Shown: positions 1 through 6,538, counted from the first letter of the stretch. The stretch is 6,538 bases of DNA from a candidate division CSSED10-310 bacterium (GCA_016932295.1 JAFGDC010000279.1:1-6538), one strand, 5' to 3'. The notes: generated by a model not told the origin, from the sequence alone. Numbers and translations: made by a program.

Positions 1-575
1 AACTGCGCTGCCCGCCCCCCGAGGAATGGACTCTGTTCGAGCAACGTCACCCTCATGCCGCGCTTGAGCAGATCACGAGCCGCCACCAACCCCGCCACGC
101 CACCGCCGATGACCAGTGCGGTCGGGTGAATGGGAATGCGCCGCTTGTTGAGTGGAACCAGGTGCCTGATCCTCCCCACCGCCGCGCTCACCAAGCGGAT
201 CGCCTTGAGCGTGGCCTGCTCCCGATCCTCAACCACCCAGGAGACATGCTCGCGGATATTGACGTGCTCCAGGAGGAACTGGTTGAGGCCAGCCCGTTCC
301 AGAGCGCGCCGGAAAGTGAGTAGGTGGAGGGTGGGTGAACAGGCGGCGACGATTATCCTGTTCAACTGGAATTCGTGGATCTTCTCCTCAACCAGGGCTT
401 GCCCCGGATCGGAGCACATGAACTGATGCGTGGTGGAAAAAACCACGTCGGGCAGATCACCCACGGTTTCCGCCACTCTCGCCACATCCACTACGTCGGA
501 AATATTACCGCCGCAGTGACAGATGAAGACACCGATACGGGTATCTCCATCCATTGAACCTGTACGATTCACCAT
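1..575 (-). CDS. hdrA: HdrA-like FAD/iron-sulfur subunit (heterodisulfide reductase A family), N-terminal part, cut by left edge
   Basis: Reading the minus strand from an ATG at 575 gives 191 codons open to the window edge. Seen: an N-terminal block with RIGVFICHCGGNI at residues 13-25, MCSDPGQ at 53-59 and VAACSP at 76-81, then the NIREH segment at 106-110, then a Rossmann dinucleotide-binding start ALVIGGGVAGLVAARDLL at 153-170 with the acidic end of strand 2 near E180. Known of the family: HdrA has an N-terminal iron-sulfur domain followed by a thioredoxin-reductase-like FAD domain with inserted and C-terminal ferredoxin segments, about 650 residues or more, and acts in flavin-based electron bifurcation with HdrBC or other partners. 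Exactly four cysteines (C19, C21, C54, C79) occur here, enough for one cluster, but ligand assignment is inference. A purine-rich ribosome site (GAGGGGAAGG, on the plus strand at 579-588) supports 575 over the in-frame ATG at 554. The C-terminal two thirds, including the ferredoxin motifs, lie outside. The family call is firm; the partners and pathway are unknown. Confidence 0.93.
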   Translation of the reverse strand, partial: MVNRTGSMDGDTRIGVFICHCGGNISDVVDVARVAETVGDLPDVVFSTTHQFMCSDPGQALVEEKIHEFQLNRIIVAACSPTLHLLTFRRALERAGLNQFLLEHVNIREHVSWVVEDREQATLKAIRLVSAAVGRIRHLVPLNKRRIPIHPTALVIGGGVAGLVAARDLLKRGMRVTLLEQSPFLGGRAAQ

Positions 576-670
576 AGTCCTTCCCCTCGTGTAGGGTTCT
601 AACCGAACGTTTGGACCAACAATACCTGACGCATCTGTCGATTTGTGCTCACACGTTGTGCTGTTTCACT

Positions 671-698
671 ATTCAACATATAAATTCCGTAATGTCAA
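671..698 (-). promoter_or_regulatory. Candidate sigma-70-type promoter for the hdrA-like gene
   Basis: On the minus strand a perfect TTGACA (plus-strand TGTCAA at 693-698) is followed after 16 bases by TTGAAT (plus-strand ATTCAA at 671-676), which matches the -10 consensus at four of six positions. It points toward the hdrA-like start at 575 and would leave a leader of roughly 90 bases. The flanks are AT-rich, so chance matches are more likely than usual. Confidence 0.38.
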
Positions 699-789
699 GT
701 ACCTCTGCGTCATTTGTTTCCAGGTGCTTCGTAAAGGCAATTTTCAGCGCACCAAATGCCTTTCGATATCGTGTTATCTTATTGTATTA

Positions 790-817
790 TTGTCATTCCT
801 TTCTTAACTAGTATTAT
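790..817 (+). promoter_or_regulatory. Candidate sigma-70-type promoter facing the histidine kinase
   Basis: TTGTCA at 790-795 and TATTAT at 812-817 each match the consensus at five of six positions, with a 16-base spacer. If used, transcription would start near 824 and give a leader of about 450 bases before the kinase start at 1273. That is long, so either the leader has a role, another promoter lies nearer the gene, or this is a chance match in AT-rich DNA. Confidence 0.27.
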
Positions 818-1272
818 CGTTCCGGTTTTCCATATTTTACTCACGCGATCCGTGATCGGGGAGTTGATTCATCCCTGACCAGAAAAAAAAGAGAGTACTC
901 GCTTTATTGGTATTGTATTGTTTTATTTCCTGAATTAATCATTCCGTGTCTCGCGCTTGGCCATCTATCACCTTTTCAGGTATTTAAATTATTAAACTCT
1001 TTATATGGTCATATCTCGATTTCCGTCCGGTGTCATGCTCGTATTCCACTCGATCGATCTCCAACTGGTTGTGCAACTCCCCCCACTGTATGAAGAAACA
1101 TTCCAGACTCATGAAACCGGCGGACTTCTTGGCATCGCAGTTCTGCAATACAAGAAAATTCACTTGATCATTGCATATGACCCCAAGAAAGAGTAGCATG
1201 AACAATTGAAGGCGAGCGAAACGTATGATGAAGGTATTTTCAGTCCGGCACAAGTAACAAGAAGAGGCTGTC

Positions 1273-2646
1273 ATGAACGCTGCTTCAGAACCATACGTGC
1301 GGTTCCTGGATGTCCCCAGAATCGAGCGGCCGGAAAAGGTTGCCACACCCCTAGAAATGAGCATCCTTGATAAAGTCAACCGTAAAATAGCCGGCTCCAA
1401 TTCACTGGGCAGCATCATCAACTTCCTCTTCGATCAAGTCAAACCCATCTGCGCCTGCGACCGCCTCGGACTCGCCCTGGTCGAGGAAGACGGCAACCGC
1501 GCCCGGGCCTACCACGCCGTCGCCCACTACGAACCGCTCCTGCTGGACAAGGGCTATGCCCAGGATCTCAACAACAGTTCACTCAAACAGGTACTGGAAC
1601 GAGACCAGTTGCGCATTATCAATGACCTGGACCAGTATCTCGCCCACCATCCCGACAGTCATTCCACCCATCTCATCCTGCAGGAGGGTATCCGCTCCAG
1701 CCTCACCTGTCCCCTTTCCATCGACGGCCACAACGTCGGTCTGCTCTTCCGCAGCTCGCTCCGCCCCAATGCCTTTGCCGAGCGCCACGCGGTTCTCCAC
1801 CAGGCCATCGCCGAACGCCTCTGCCAGGCCGTGGTGCAAACCTATCGAATCGAACAGTTACAGGCGGCTAACGACGCCTACATGGAACTGCTGGGATTCG
1901 TCAGTCATGAACTGAAAAGCCCGGTCGCTTCGCTGGTGACTGACGCCGAGATCCTTAAGACCGGCTATTTCGGCACGCTGAACGAAAAGCAGCGCACCCG
2001 GATAAACCGTATCATCTCGAAGGGCGAGTATCTGCTGGGTATCGTAAGGGAATATATCGACCTCGCCCGCATCGAAGACGGTGATCTCCAGCCCAACTTT
2101 CAGGTGGTTACGGACATTTACGAAACCGTCCTCGAACCGGCGGTTGAAATCATCAAACCCCGTATCGAAAAGGAAGAGATGCGTTTCCACACGCGACTTC
2201 CGGAAAAACCCGTGGCCGCCGAAGTGGATGCCAATCTTCTCAAAATCGTTATGGTCAACCTGCTCAGTAATGCCGTCAAGTACGGCCGCAAGGGCGGTGC
2301 CATCGAACTGGTCATGGAAAAGAACATCAACGGCCTGATGGTCTCGATTTATAACGAGGGTCCGGGATTCCCCGAAAACCAGCGCTCCGCGCTCTTCAAG
2401 AAGTTTTCCCGCCTCCAGACCAAGGAGCTGCGCAAGCGCAAGGGTACCGGCGTTGGCCTGTACAATGCCTGGCGCATTATCCAACTCCATGGCGGCCATA
2501 TGGAGGCGGCCTCCGAGGAAGGACACTGGGCAAGGTTTGCCTTCAACATACCACAACCCCTGGGAATCAAGTGGATCCCGGATGAAGTCAGCCAGCAGGA
2601 CGACGATATGGAAGTGGGCGATTACTGGCTGGTGACCCGGTGGTAA
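1273..2646 (+). CDS. Soluble GAF-domain sensor histidine kinase (HisKA + HATPase_c)
   Basis: This 457-residue protein is a two-component sensor kinase. It would bind a ligand or sense redox state through its GAF domain, autophosphorylate on His212 and pass the phosphate to a response regulator. Seen: a GAF-like region at about 30-190, ending in the typical EGIRSSLTCPLSIDGHNVG stretch (138-156); a helical linker; the H-box GFVSHELKSP (208-217, phosphoacceptor His212); the N-box NLLSNAVKYG (329-338); the G1 box NEGPGF (361-366, Asn in place of the usual first Asp, a variant seen in many kinases); the F-box LFKKFSRL (374-381); and the G2 box GTGVGL (391-396). A roughly 25-residue acidic tail with several Trp follows the ATPase domain. 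There is no signal peptide or membrane helix, so it should act in the cytoplasm. C60, C62, C146 and C184 in or near the GAF domain could report redox state, which is inference. GAGG at 1264-1267 sits 5 bases before the ATG. No response regulator is adjacent, so this is an orphan kinase within the window; the signal is unknown. Confidence 0.95.
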   Translation: MNAASEPYVRFLDVPRIERPEKVATPLEMSILDKVNRKIAGSNSLGSIINFLFDQVKPICACDRLGLALVEEDGNRARAYHAVAHYEPLLLDKGYAQDLNNSSLKQVLERDQLRIINDLDQYLAHHPDSHSTHLILQEGIRSSLTCPLSIDGHNVGLLFRSSLRPNAFAERHAVLHQAIAERLCQAVVQTYRIEQLQAANDAYMELLGFVSHELKSPVASLVTDAEILKTGYFGTLNEKQRTRINRIISKGEYLLGIVREYIDLARIEDGDLQPNFQVVTDIYETVLEPAVEIIKPRIEKEEMRFHTRLPEKPVAAEVDANLLKIVMVNLLSNAVKYGRKGGAIELVMEKNINGLMVSIYNEGPGFPENQRSALFKKFSRLQTKELRKRKGTGVGLYNAWRIIQLHGGHMEAASEEGHWARFAFNIPQPLGIKWIPDEVSQQDDDMEVGDYWLVTRW

Positions 2647-2654
2647 AAACCACC
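2639..2654. terminator. Hairpin at the convergent gene ends, possible bidirectional terminator
   Basis: GGTGGT (2639-2644), loop AAAA, ACCACC (2649-2654) form a perfect 6-bp stem that overlaps the kinase stop codon and lies 11 bases from the end of the minus-strand transglutaminase-like gene. The stem is symmetric and could act on transcripts from both sides. No T-run follows on either strand, so it is not a canonical intrinsic terminator. Confidence 0.35.
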
Positions 2655-2665
2655 CGCGACACTCC

Positions 2666-5600
2666 TCAATGCCCGTAGCTGAAAACCAGGTGATCCAGTG
2701 ATATGCAATCCGTGCCGGCTGGCTCCAGGAGTGCCGCCCAGAAGGCTATCCCCTCCGCTACCCCGGTTCCCTCGGGCCACTCGAACGACAGTATCGGCAT
2801 ACTCGTCAGCGGCATACTGAAGTACACCCGCCGCCCGGCCACATCCTGGGTCCATTCAGGCCAGAACCAGTACACCCCGTACACGTCCAGAATGAGATAC
2901 TGATCGGCTTCCCGGCCGGGCCCGACCAGGTTCACCAGGACATTCAATCGAAATGGATCGCCCGCTGCAAAATGGTCCCGATTCAGCGCGAGCTGCACGG
3001 TCAAGCCCGGCGCCGGAGTGGCGGTAGGGCTGCCAGGCGCAGGCGTGCGGGTCGGCGAAACACTGGGCGTGGGGGAAGCCGTGGGGACCAGGGTCGGCTC
3101 CCTGGTGGGAGTGATGGATGGCGTGGGGCTTGTCACATATCGTAAATGGAGCACAAAAGGCACTATTTCCTGGGAATCGAAGTGCTGTCCGTCCGGCGTT
3201 TCACCCTGCACCAGCACGAACAGTTGCGGATTGAGCGGATGGATGAGCACTTCCGTCACCGGTCCCAGGTCGTACTGCATCCCCGCGAACCTGGAGCCAG
3301 TCGATGAAATCGCCTGCCACCAGCGACCATAGAGTCTCACCTGGTCATCGCCGGTTTCCACCACCAATTGCAGCGAGCCATGTTCACTCGGTTCGATTCG
3401 GTAGAGGCAAGCGCCGTACCCGCCCACCCATCCGGAAACTCGTTCACCAGGTTGCAGGCCGGGCAAGTTCTCGTCCGGACCAAACGCGGCATTGAACCCA
3501 ACACCAGATTGATCATGCTGCAAGTCGTTCAAGGCATACCCGTGGTCACCGGGCACCACGTATGTCAGGGGCGGCACACCCGTGCCGCTGGCGTCAGCGA
3601 AAGAGTCATAGATTCGGAACGGGCAGGTCGACCCGGAGACGTTGAACCACAGGTAGCTGCCCTGCGGATCAGTTTCCGGCGCCTCGACCAGCATGGTATC
3701 CGCATGACAGGCGCCGCCGCTCCCATAACTACTGTCGTTCCAATCCCATCGCCCGCGATAGTTGGGACCGGCGCGGTTGTCATGGGTGTTGAACATATAG
3801 TCGGCGAATCCATCCATCACCAGGGGTGCCACCTGCCCCTCGAAGTGGGCATAACCGGCTCCTGCGTAAACATCACAGGAATCCATCTTGAACCATTCCC
3901 CTCCCCATGAGATGGGCGAAGCCGGTTCATCCAGGAAGGCGGCATCGGCCCAGACGTGGAAACTGGCCAGCCAGCCAGCGCCGCTCATGGCATAATGGCA
4001 ACGCGAAGGGATTCCGATGCTGCGCAGCGCGGCGGTCTGAAAAGCGCCGAAACACATACACTGCCCGCAGTCATACACCATGCCGGACGGCAGCCGGCCG
4101 TTGAATCCCCGTCCTTGCGCCGCCACCTCCGCAGTCTTGGCATCCAGTTCCGCCGCCGAGTACGCATACCCATTCATCGAGTAGACAGTCTGTCCAGCCA
4201 GAATCTTGTCATGGTGGTTCCAACTGCCGGCGTCGTATCCCCAATAAGGGTCATAGGTCCATGTGATGCGTTGTCCGGTCACCTGGTAGCAATTTACGGC
4301 GGCCTCCATCGGAGTTATCGCACCGGCGCCATGGATGGAGCCGAATATTTCCATGAAGCGCTGCCCGTACACCCCGCCGTTCCGTCCTGCTTCATCATCG
4401 GTGGCACCCCGGTATCCGCTCAGGTCCACTCCCGGCGATGAAGATCCCCATGGTCCCCAGTATTGAAAATTTCCGTAATCGTACGATACCCCGTAACCGT
4501 CCCGGTTTTCCCCCGTGTAGACCGTGTCCTCGTAACCCCATGAGCGCATTTCGTTCGAATCGAACGGGCCGCCCGATGATTCGGTGAACAGGTACGTATT
4601 GAAAATTACATATAGAGTACAAAAATTCTCCGGTTGGTCGCCGATCCTCACCCGGTAGTCACCAGCCGGCGCCGCGGCGGGAATCTGGATGGTGGCGCAG
4701 GTTGTCTCCGCATCCCAACCCACGGTGAAGTCGACCTGTACGCGGGGCATATCCGGAAGCGCCGGACTATACACCGCCACCCCGGTCGCTGCTGAAATGC
4801 CCGTGTCACTGACGTACACCATCGCACCTCTCCTCACCACCGCCGCATTGACAACCTGCTCACACCCGGGGTAGGAATCCGTCAAGCCATCCCATGGACC
4901 GGACCAGCCATTCTCCCAGCACTTGTAATGGGCGGTGCGGTATTCCTCGCGGTACATCACCCTGACATCATTGTCGCGATCACCGCCGCGCGGTTCCGGC
5001 ATTCTTTCATTCCGCGCCGGCACTGGTGCTCCCGACCCGAAATACCGGCAGGTTCCCCGCCACGGGTCGATCTCCATTCCGGCCGCCGGTCGAAAGAGGT
5101 ATGCCCTTCCCGGGATAAGGCTGGTTATCGAGGTCATTGGGGCGGCATTGCCGTCGTCATACAGCACGGCACCCGACGGCATTGAATCCTCTTCGAACAG
5201 CTCACCTACCGGCACCTCCGCCGCATCCAACGGCCAGACCATGGCGCCGGCGCGCCCGCCAGTGAAGTACAAGGGTTCCTCACAGAGTATACCGGCAAGG
5301 TACAGCGGACCAGCCACGGGCTCTGCCAGGCGCAGGATTCCACCCACCGGAATATGGCTGTCCAGCGACAGCGGCGCAGGCTGACCATAGGCGAACACTT
5401 CCTGTCCTTCCAGGTTGAGAACCGCCAGCAGCTCACCGATGGTGCGCGCCGCCGGCACCACCGGCAGCGGCAGCAACGTCCGCGGGTGTTCGAATCGGAG
5501 CCGCGCACCTCTGGCCAGCACGGCCCCGGTCTGCGCATCCACGAGGCGCAGCATGACCAGGTCGGCATCCGGCAGGTCGTTTCCCGCCAGGGTGAGACCC

Positions 5601-5836
5601 GATGAACCGGCAGGCATCCTGGTCAACACCGTATAATCCGCCGCACTTTTTCCCGAAGCATGCAGCACCGCTCCTTCCAACCGCACGTCAGTCAGGCCGG
5701 GTGATTCTCCGATCACCCAACAAACGGATACGGCCCCTGACTGATCAGCCTCCATGACCACCGCCATGGCGGGTGCACACAAGACGTTCGACAAACACCA
5801 CGTGAGGAGTGACAAAGCAACCAAACCATTCTTCAT
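2666..5836 (-). CDS. Large secreted transglutaminase-like protein with Thr/Pro/Ser linker and C-terminal module
   Basis: This is a 1056-residue exported protein. Residues 1-25 form a signal peptide (KN, a hydrophobic stretch, then APAMA with likely cleavage after A25). Residues 27-250 are beta-rich and unrecognised. Residues about 327-415 look like a beta-sandwich ending in LYVIFNTYLF, followed by DTVY (437-440) and a Tyr/Trp/Gly-rich stretch. The catalytic core follows: GQC (591-593), ALRSIGIPSR (603-612), FHVWAD (626-631) and WFKMD (648-652). The triad C593, H627, D652 matches the transglutaminase superfamily, whose members cross-link Gln and Lys side chains or act as proteases or amidases; which of these applies here cannot be read off. 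Residues about 795-900 resemble a small PPC-like beta domain (weak). Residues 901-944 are a Thr/Pro/Ser linker, and 945-1056 form a separate Trp/Phe-rich module (LDVYGVYWFWPEW, FEWPEG, IAFWAALLEP). The mature part has 17 cysteines, fitting an exported protein with disulfides. A ribosome site, GGAAGGTGG (plus strand 5840-5848), precedes the ATG. It stands alone, convergent with the kinase. The likely location is periplasm or cell surface, and the substrate is unknown. Confidence 0.9.
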   Translation of the reverse strand: MKNGLVALSLLTWCLSNVLCAPAMAVVMEADQSGAVSVCWVIGESPGLTDVRLEGAVLHASGKSAADYTVLTRMPAGSSGLTLAGNDLPDADLVMLRLVDAQTGAVLARGARLRFEHPRTLLPLPVVPAARTIGELLAVLNLEGQEVFAYGQPAPLSLDSHIPVGGILRLAEPVAGPLYLAGILCEEPLYFTGGRAGAMVWPLDAAEVPVGELFEEDSMPSGAVLYDDGNAAPMTSITSLIPGRAYLFRPAAGMEIDPWRGTCRYFGSGAPVPARNERMPEPRGGDRDNDVRVMYREEYRTAHYKCWENGWSGPWDGLTDSYPGCEQVVNAAVVRRGAMVYVSDTGISAATGVAVYSPALPDMPRVQVDFTVGWDAETTCATIQIPAAAPAGDYRVRIGDQPENFCTLYVIFNTYLFTESSGGPFDSNEMRSWGYEDTVYTGENRDGYGVSYDYGNFQYWGPWGSSSPGVDLSGYRGATDDEAGRNGGVYGQRFMEIFGSIHGAGAITPMEAAVNCYQVTGQRITWTYDPYWGYDAGSWNHHDKILAGQTVYSMNGYAYSAAELDAKTAEVAAQGRGFNGRLPSGMVYDCGQCMCFGAFQTAALRSIGIPSRCHYAMSGAGWLASFHVWADAAFLDEPASPISWGGEWFKMDSCDVYAGAGYAHFEGQVAPLVMDGFADYMFNTHDNRAGPNYRGRWDWNDSSYGSGGACHADTMLVEAPETDPQGSYLWFNVSGSTCPFRIYDSFADASGTGVPPLTYVVPGDHGYALNDLQHDQSGVGFNAAFGPDENLPGLQPGERVSGWVGGYGACLYRIEPSEHGSLQLVVETGDDQVRLYGRWWQAISSTGSRFAGMQYDLGPVTEVLIHPLNPQLFVLVQGETPDGQHFDSQEIVPFVLHLRYVTSPTPSITPTREPTLVPTASPTPSVSPTRTPAPGSPTATPAPGLTVQLALNRDHFAAGDPFRLNVLVNLVGPGREADQYLILDVYGVYWFWPEWTQDVAGRRVYFSMPLTSMPILSFEWPEGTGVAEGIAFWAALLEPAGTDCISLDHLVFSYGH
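3005..3136 (-). repeat. Region encoding a low-complexity Thr/Pro/Ser linker
   Basis: The segment encodes residues 901-944 of the transglutaminase-like protein, dominated by irregular PTPS, SPT and TPAPG units with almost no hydrophobic residues. Such linkers separate independently folding extracellular domains and may be glycosylated. The DNA shows related G/T-rich units on the plus strand (gtgggg, gtcgg, gtggga) rather than an exact tandem repeat. It marks the boundary of the C-terminal module. Confidence 0.8.
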
Positions 5837-6350
5837 TTCCCACCTTCCATTGCCACGACGGTCCCGGCCGGGAATGCAATCCCGTCGTCAGTCATCGCTG
5901 GAATACCCATCCTACCCGTTGTCGTACATCTCCTCTCGTCATTACTCGCCGCTTCTTCTCCTGTCAATCCATTCACCCGGCCACCGCCGGGGATGGTTTC
6001 ACCCCAAACGCCGCACCGGGTTTTCATGATTTGGGAGAAAAAAGCATGATGTTCTTGCGCCTTGGTGTCGAAGATACAGGTTCAGGAATCGTTGCATTGT
6101 GCCTGCTCGTTGCCAGAATCGATGAAGAACCCCATCAGTTCGCTGACATCGTCACACGAACCGACGGTTGGATCTGACTGTGCCCCCGAAAATGGTTCCC
6201 TCGGGTTTCCTCCAAAGCCCCGCCAGATCCGGGCGTGGATCCGGGGTCACGCAGAACCCGATACTGCCCGGATACCAGTGTGCTATTCCCTTCGGTGCAA
6301 TAACCGGCCTTCAACTTGCCGGCAGGGTCAGCGGGTGGCACAATGGGGCA
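5837..6350. other. Intergenic region without a supported gene
   Basis: About 510 bases lie between two divergent starts. The best small open frame is 6046-6177 (43 codons, plus strand), with GGGAG eight bases before its ATG, but its product resembles nothing known to me and there is no second line of support. Short GC-rich inverted segments (CCGGC/GCCGG near 6304-6322) and a repeated GATCCGGG (6226, 6238) occur, none forming a recognisable RNA. The region most likely carries promoters and leaders for the flanking genes. Confidence 0.5.
5939..5967 (-). promoter_or_regulatory. Weak candidate promoter for the transglutaminase-like gene
   Basis: A perfect minus-strand TTGACA (plus-strand TGTCAA, 5962-5967) is followed after 17 bases by TAATGA (plus-strand TCATTA, 5939-5944), a poor -10 match. 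It points at the start codon at 5836 with a leader of roughly 95 bases. The position is sensible, but the -10 is weak. Confidence 0.2.
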
Positions 6351-6538
6351 ATGATCGAACCTCGATTCGCGCATGACAAAAAGCGCCACAGTGACAAACC
6401 GACTCGTGTTACCACCCATGCGACGAGCAGTCCCATCGATCCGGAACTCCGGAGATGGTACCTGTCTTCCTTCCTTGTTCCCGCGATCCTGAGTCTTTTC
6501 ATCCTGTTTTCCTGCGGGCCGTCACGACCATCCGATCC
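6351..6538 (+). CDS. Possible lipoprotein or membrane-anchored protein, N-terminal part, cut by right edge
   Basis: From an ATG at 6351 the frame is open to the window end (62 codons plus two bases). A charged, hydrophilic stretch of about 33 residues is followed by RRWYLSSFLVPAILSLFILFSCGPS, that is, two Arg, an 18-residue hydrophobic core and a lipobox-like LFSC with the candidate lipidated Cys at residue 55, then polar residues. This looks like a lipoprotein signal with an unusually long N-terminal extension; a simple signal anchor is the alternative. Leu-Phe-Ser is an acceptable but not ideal lipobox because of Phe at -2. The ribosome site is weak (GGGG directly before the ATG), and the same frame is open back to 6147 with another ATG at 6192, so the start is uncertain. 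No in-frame ATG, GTG or TTG lies closer to the hydrophobic core. Nothing downstream is visible to give a function. Confidence 0.42.
   Translation, partial: MIEPRFAHDKKRHSDKPTRVTTHATSSPIDPELRRWYLSSFLVPAILSLFILFSCGPSRPSD

Larger units (their letters stand above)
576..1272. other. AT-rich divergent intergenic region without a supported gene
   Basis: About 700 bases separate two divergently transcribed starts. The stretch from about 600 to 1000 is visibly richer in A and T than the genes on either side and contains an eight-A run at 883-890 next to the palindrome GAGTACTC (893-900). A short inverted repeat TCACG/CGTGA lies at 841-855. Small open frames exist (611-811, 1005-1196) but lack a ribosome site and show no family resemblance, so they are not annotated. 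The region most likely holds promoters and leaders for both genes. No tRNA, riboswitch or mobile element was recognised. Confidence 0.6.

Noticed and set aside
611..811. 66-codon plus-strand frame in the divergent region
   Set aside because: It has poor initiation context, a composition typical of AT-rich noncoding DNA and no family resemblance.
841..890. Hairpin plus A-run considered as a terminator
   Set aside because: The run is A on the plus strand and on the minus strand the T-run comes before, not after, the stem; neither neighbouring gene ends here.
1005..1196. 63-codon plus-strand frame before the kinase
   Set aside because: It has no ribosome site before its ATG (AT-rich run only), no recognisable motif and sits in an AT-rich intergenic region.
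984..1421. 145-codon minus-strand frame
   Set aside because: It overlaps the start of the well-supported kinase on the other strand and shows no domain signal.
1858..2556. 232-codon minus-strand frame opposite the kinase
   Set aside because: It is a shadow of the kinase ATPase region; the plus frame carries every expected kinase box.
3368..3910. 180-codon plus-strand frame opposite the transglutaminase-like gene
   Set aside because: It is a shadow of a continuous 1056-residue minus-strand protein with signal peptide and catalytic triad.
5777..5836. C20 of the transglutaminase-like protein as a lipoprotein cysteine
   Set aside because: The residues before it (N-V-L) do not make a lipobox because of Leu at -1, while APAMA just after gives a normal signal peptidase I site.
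6046..6177. Small 43-codon plus frame with a VEDTGSGI segment resembling a kinase G1 box
   Set aside because: The ribosome site is fair, but no other kinase box precedes or follows and the rest matches nothing, so the similarity is probably chance.
6135..6419. 94-codon minus-strand frame near the right edge
   Set aside because: It overlaps the better-supported plus-strand signal-peptide frame and has low-complexity Gly/Ser content without a domain.

Overview
The window looks like a chromosomal fragment of an uncultured or poorly studied anaerobic bacterium. It is GC-rich in its genes, which have Shine-Dalgarno-type ribosome sites. At the left edge it carries the start of an HdrA-type flavin/iron-sulfur subunit, a protein typical of strictly anaerobic electron-bifurcating metabolism. 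A large exported protein with a Thr/Pro/Ser-rich linker and a C-terminal module suggests a Gram-negative-type or deep-branching bacterial phylum. I cannot name the taxon from sequence alone.

Layout, left to right. (1) Positions 1-575, minus strand: the first 191 codons of an hdrA-like gene, cut by the window edge. (2) Positions 576-1272: a divergent, noticeably AT-rich intergenic stretch with no convincing gene but with plausible promoter elements, the best being a TTGACA/TTGAAT pair facing hdrA. (3) Positions 1273-2646, plus strand: a soluble GAF-domain sensor histidine kinase with all the main kinase boxes. (4) A 19-base gap between convergent genes, with a perfect 6-bp stem hairpin centred on the kinase stop codon. 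(5) Positions 2666-5836, minus strand: a 1056-residue secreted transglutaminase-like protein with an intact Cys-His-Asp triad, a beta-sandwich-like region before it, a Thr/Pro/Ser linker and a C-terminal module of unknown role. (6) Positions 5837-6350: a stretch with no supported gene. (7) Positions 6351-6538, plus strand: the likely start of a membrane-anchored or lipoprotein gene, cut by the right edge.

No two complete genes share an orientation and tight spacing, so no operon is visible. The HdrA-like gene and the kinase are divergent. The kinase and the transglutaminase are convergent. The kinase has no response regulator in view. A functional link between sensor and HdrA through the shared upstream region is possible but unproven.

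The most interesting item is the exported transglutaminase-like protein. Its order of elements (beta-sandwich ending in an IFN-type strand, a DTVY segment, then a GQC nucleophile, an R-x-IGIP-R segment, FHVW and a D) resembles animal-type transglutaminases more than the short bacterial transglutaminase-like domains. It also carries a clustered cysteine trio at the nucleophile and an uncharacterised C-terminal module. No CRISPR array, insertion sequence, tRNA or rRNA was recognised.
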